From positions 1 to 5,899 of the forward strand of contig JADFSZ010000113.1 in NCBI GenBank assembly GCA_022560555.1: a stretch of DNA of 5,899 nt, read 5' to 3'. The position numbers were made by a program, and so were the translations under genes. A model generated the notes under the pieces. It did not search any database and was not told the origin of the DNA. It saw only the letters and a list, made by a program, of their open reading frames with translations. The stretch is from PVC group bacterium. Its GTDB lineage: Bacteria; GCA-001730085; JADFSZ01. This document shows, piece by piece, positions 5,673 to 5,899 of this stretch (position 1 is its first letter; each line of letters begins with the position of its first letter).

Positions 5673-5899
5673 TGAGATTTTGAAAAGCTTCGTAGGGTGT
5701 GTTCCAGTTCAAAACATTCCGTGGTCTTCCGTTTAGCAAATGCTGTACGCGTTTTATTTCCCGAAGCGATATTTTGTTAAAGTCTGTTCCTTTCGGGAAG
5801 AAATCCCGGATCAATCCGTTGGTGTTTTCATTCGTTCCCCTCTCCCAGGGACTAGCCGGATGCGCAAAATATACCTTCATTCGTGTTTCTTTTGTGAAT
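5650..5899 (-). CDS. IS30-family transposase, C-terminal part (cut by window edge)
   Basis: This is the final 82 codons of a DDE transposase. The frame continues unbroken through the right edge (FTKETR before KVYFAHP). The block VYFAHPASPWERGTNENTNG and then LIRDFFPKGTDF is the hallmark IS30 C-terminal catalytic region. The glutamate within NEN (codon 5827-5829) is probably the third acidic catalytic residue, because the E in WERG is often replaced in relatives. The following RPRNVLNWNTPYEAF and terminal GVALKN also match the family ending, so the C-terminus is natural, not truncated. The ATG at 5880 is internal. The two catalytic aspartates and the DNA-binding N-terminus are beyond the window, so activity cannot be judged. 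Confidence 0.9.
   Translation of the reverse strand, partial: FTKETRMKVYFAHPASPWERGTNENTNGLIRDFFPKGTDFNKISLREIKRVQHLLNGRPRNVLNWNTPYEAFQNLTGVALKN

Larger units (their letters stand above)
5642..5899 (-). mobile_element. IS30-family insertion sequence, 3' end (continues past the right edge)
   Basis: The segment holds the C-terminal part of an IS30-type transposase and, overlapping its last codons, a terminal repeat. The transposase-proximal end of the element is therefore placed near 5642. The other end and any target-site duplication lie outside the window. The element is oriented so that its transposase reads towards the glycine-zipper gene. Confidence 0.8.

Overview
The window is a moderately AT-rich bacterial segment in which every supportable gene lies on the minus strand, so transcription runs from high to low coordinates. 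Signal peptides, a lipobox protein and an exosortase-associated-type small protein point to a bacterium with an exported proteome. I suspect an uncultured Omnitrophota- or deltaproteobacterium-like lineage. That is inference only, because no rRNA or other taxonomic marker is present.

In transcription order: the 3' end of an IS30-family insertion sequence enters from the right edge (5642-5899). Next come a 92-residue secreted glycine-zipper protein (5241-5519) and a glutaredoxin/GST-N-like gene broken by a one-base frameshift (4802-5157). A gene-poor stretch of about 320 bases (4480-4801) follows, holding an orphan reading frame and one copy of a hairpin repeat. Then come a complete acyl-lipid/fatty acid desaturase (3436-4479), a second copy of the repeat overlapping its stop codon, and the decayed C-terminal end of a GT-C-type membrane glycosyltransferase (2862-3398). 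The left third is a compact three-gene cluster: a small lipoprotein (2280-2591), a secreted matrixin-like zinc metalloprotease ending in a SEC-C motif (1275-2267), and a stand-alone class II aldolase of the RhaD/YuxG type (10-1245), with gaps of 12 and 29 bases.

The right and middle parts look like a rearranged accessory zone: an insertion sequence, a frameshifted gene, a truncated gene and a diverged direct repeat around an intact desaturase. The left part looks like an intact operon, although its products (surface lipoprotein, exported protease, cytoplasmic aldolase) have no obvious shared pathway. The two most notable observations are the SEC-C motif at the end of an exported matrixin, and the roughly 45-50 base hairpin repeat (37 of 44 aligned bases identical by hand alignment) that flanks the desaturase and abuts the truncated glycosyltransferase.
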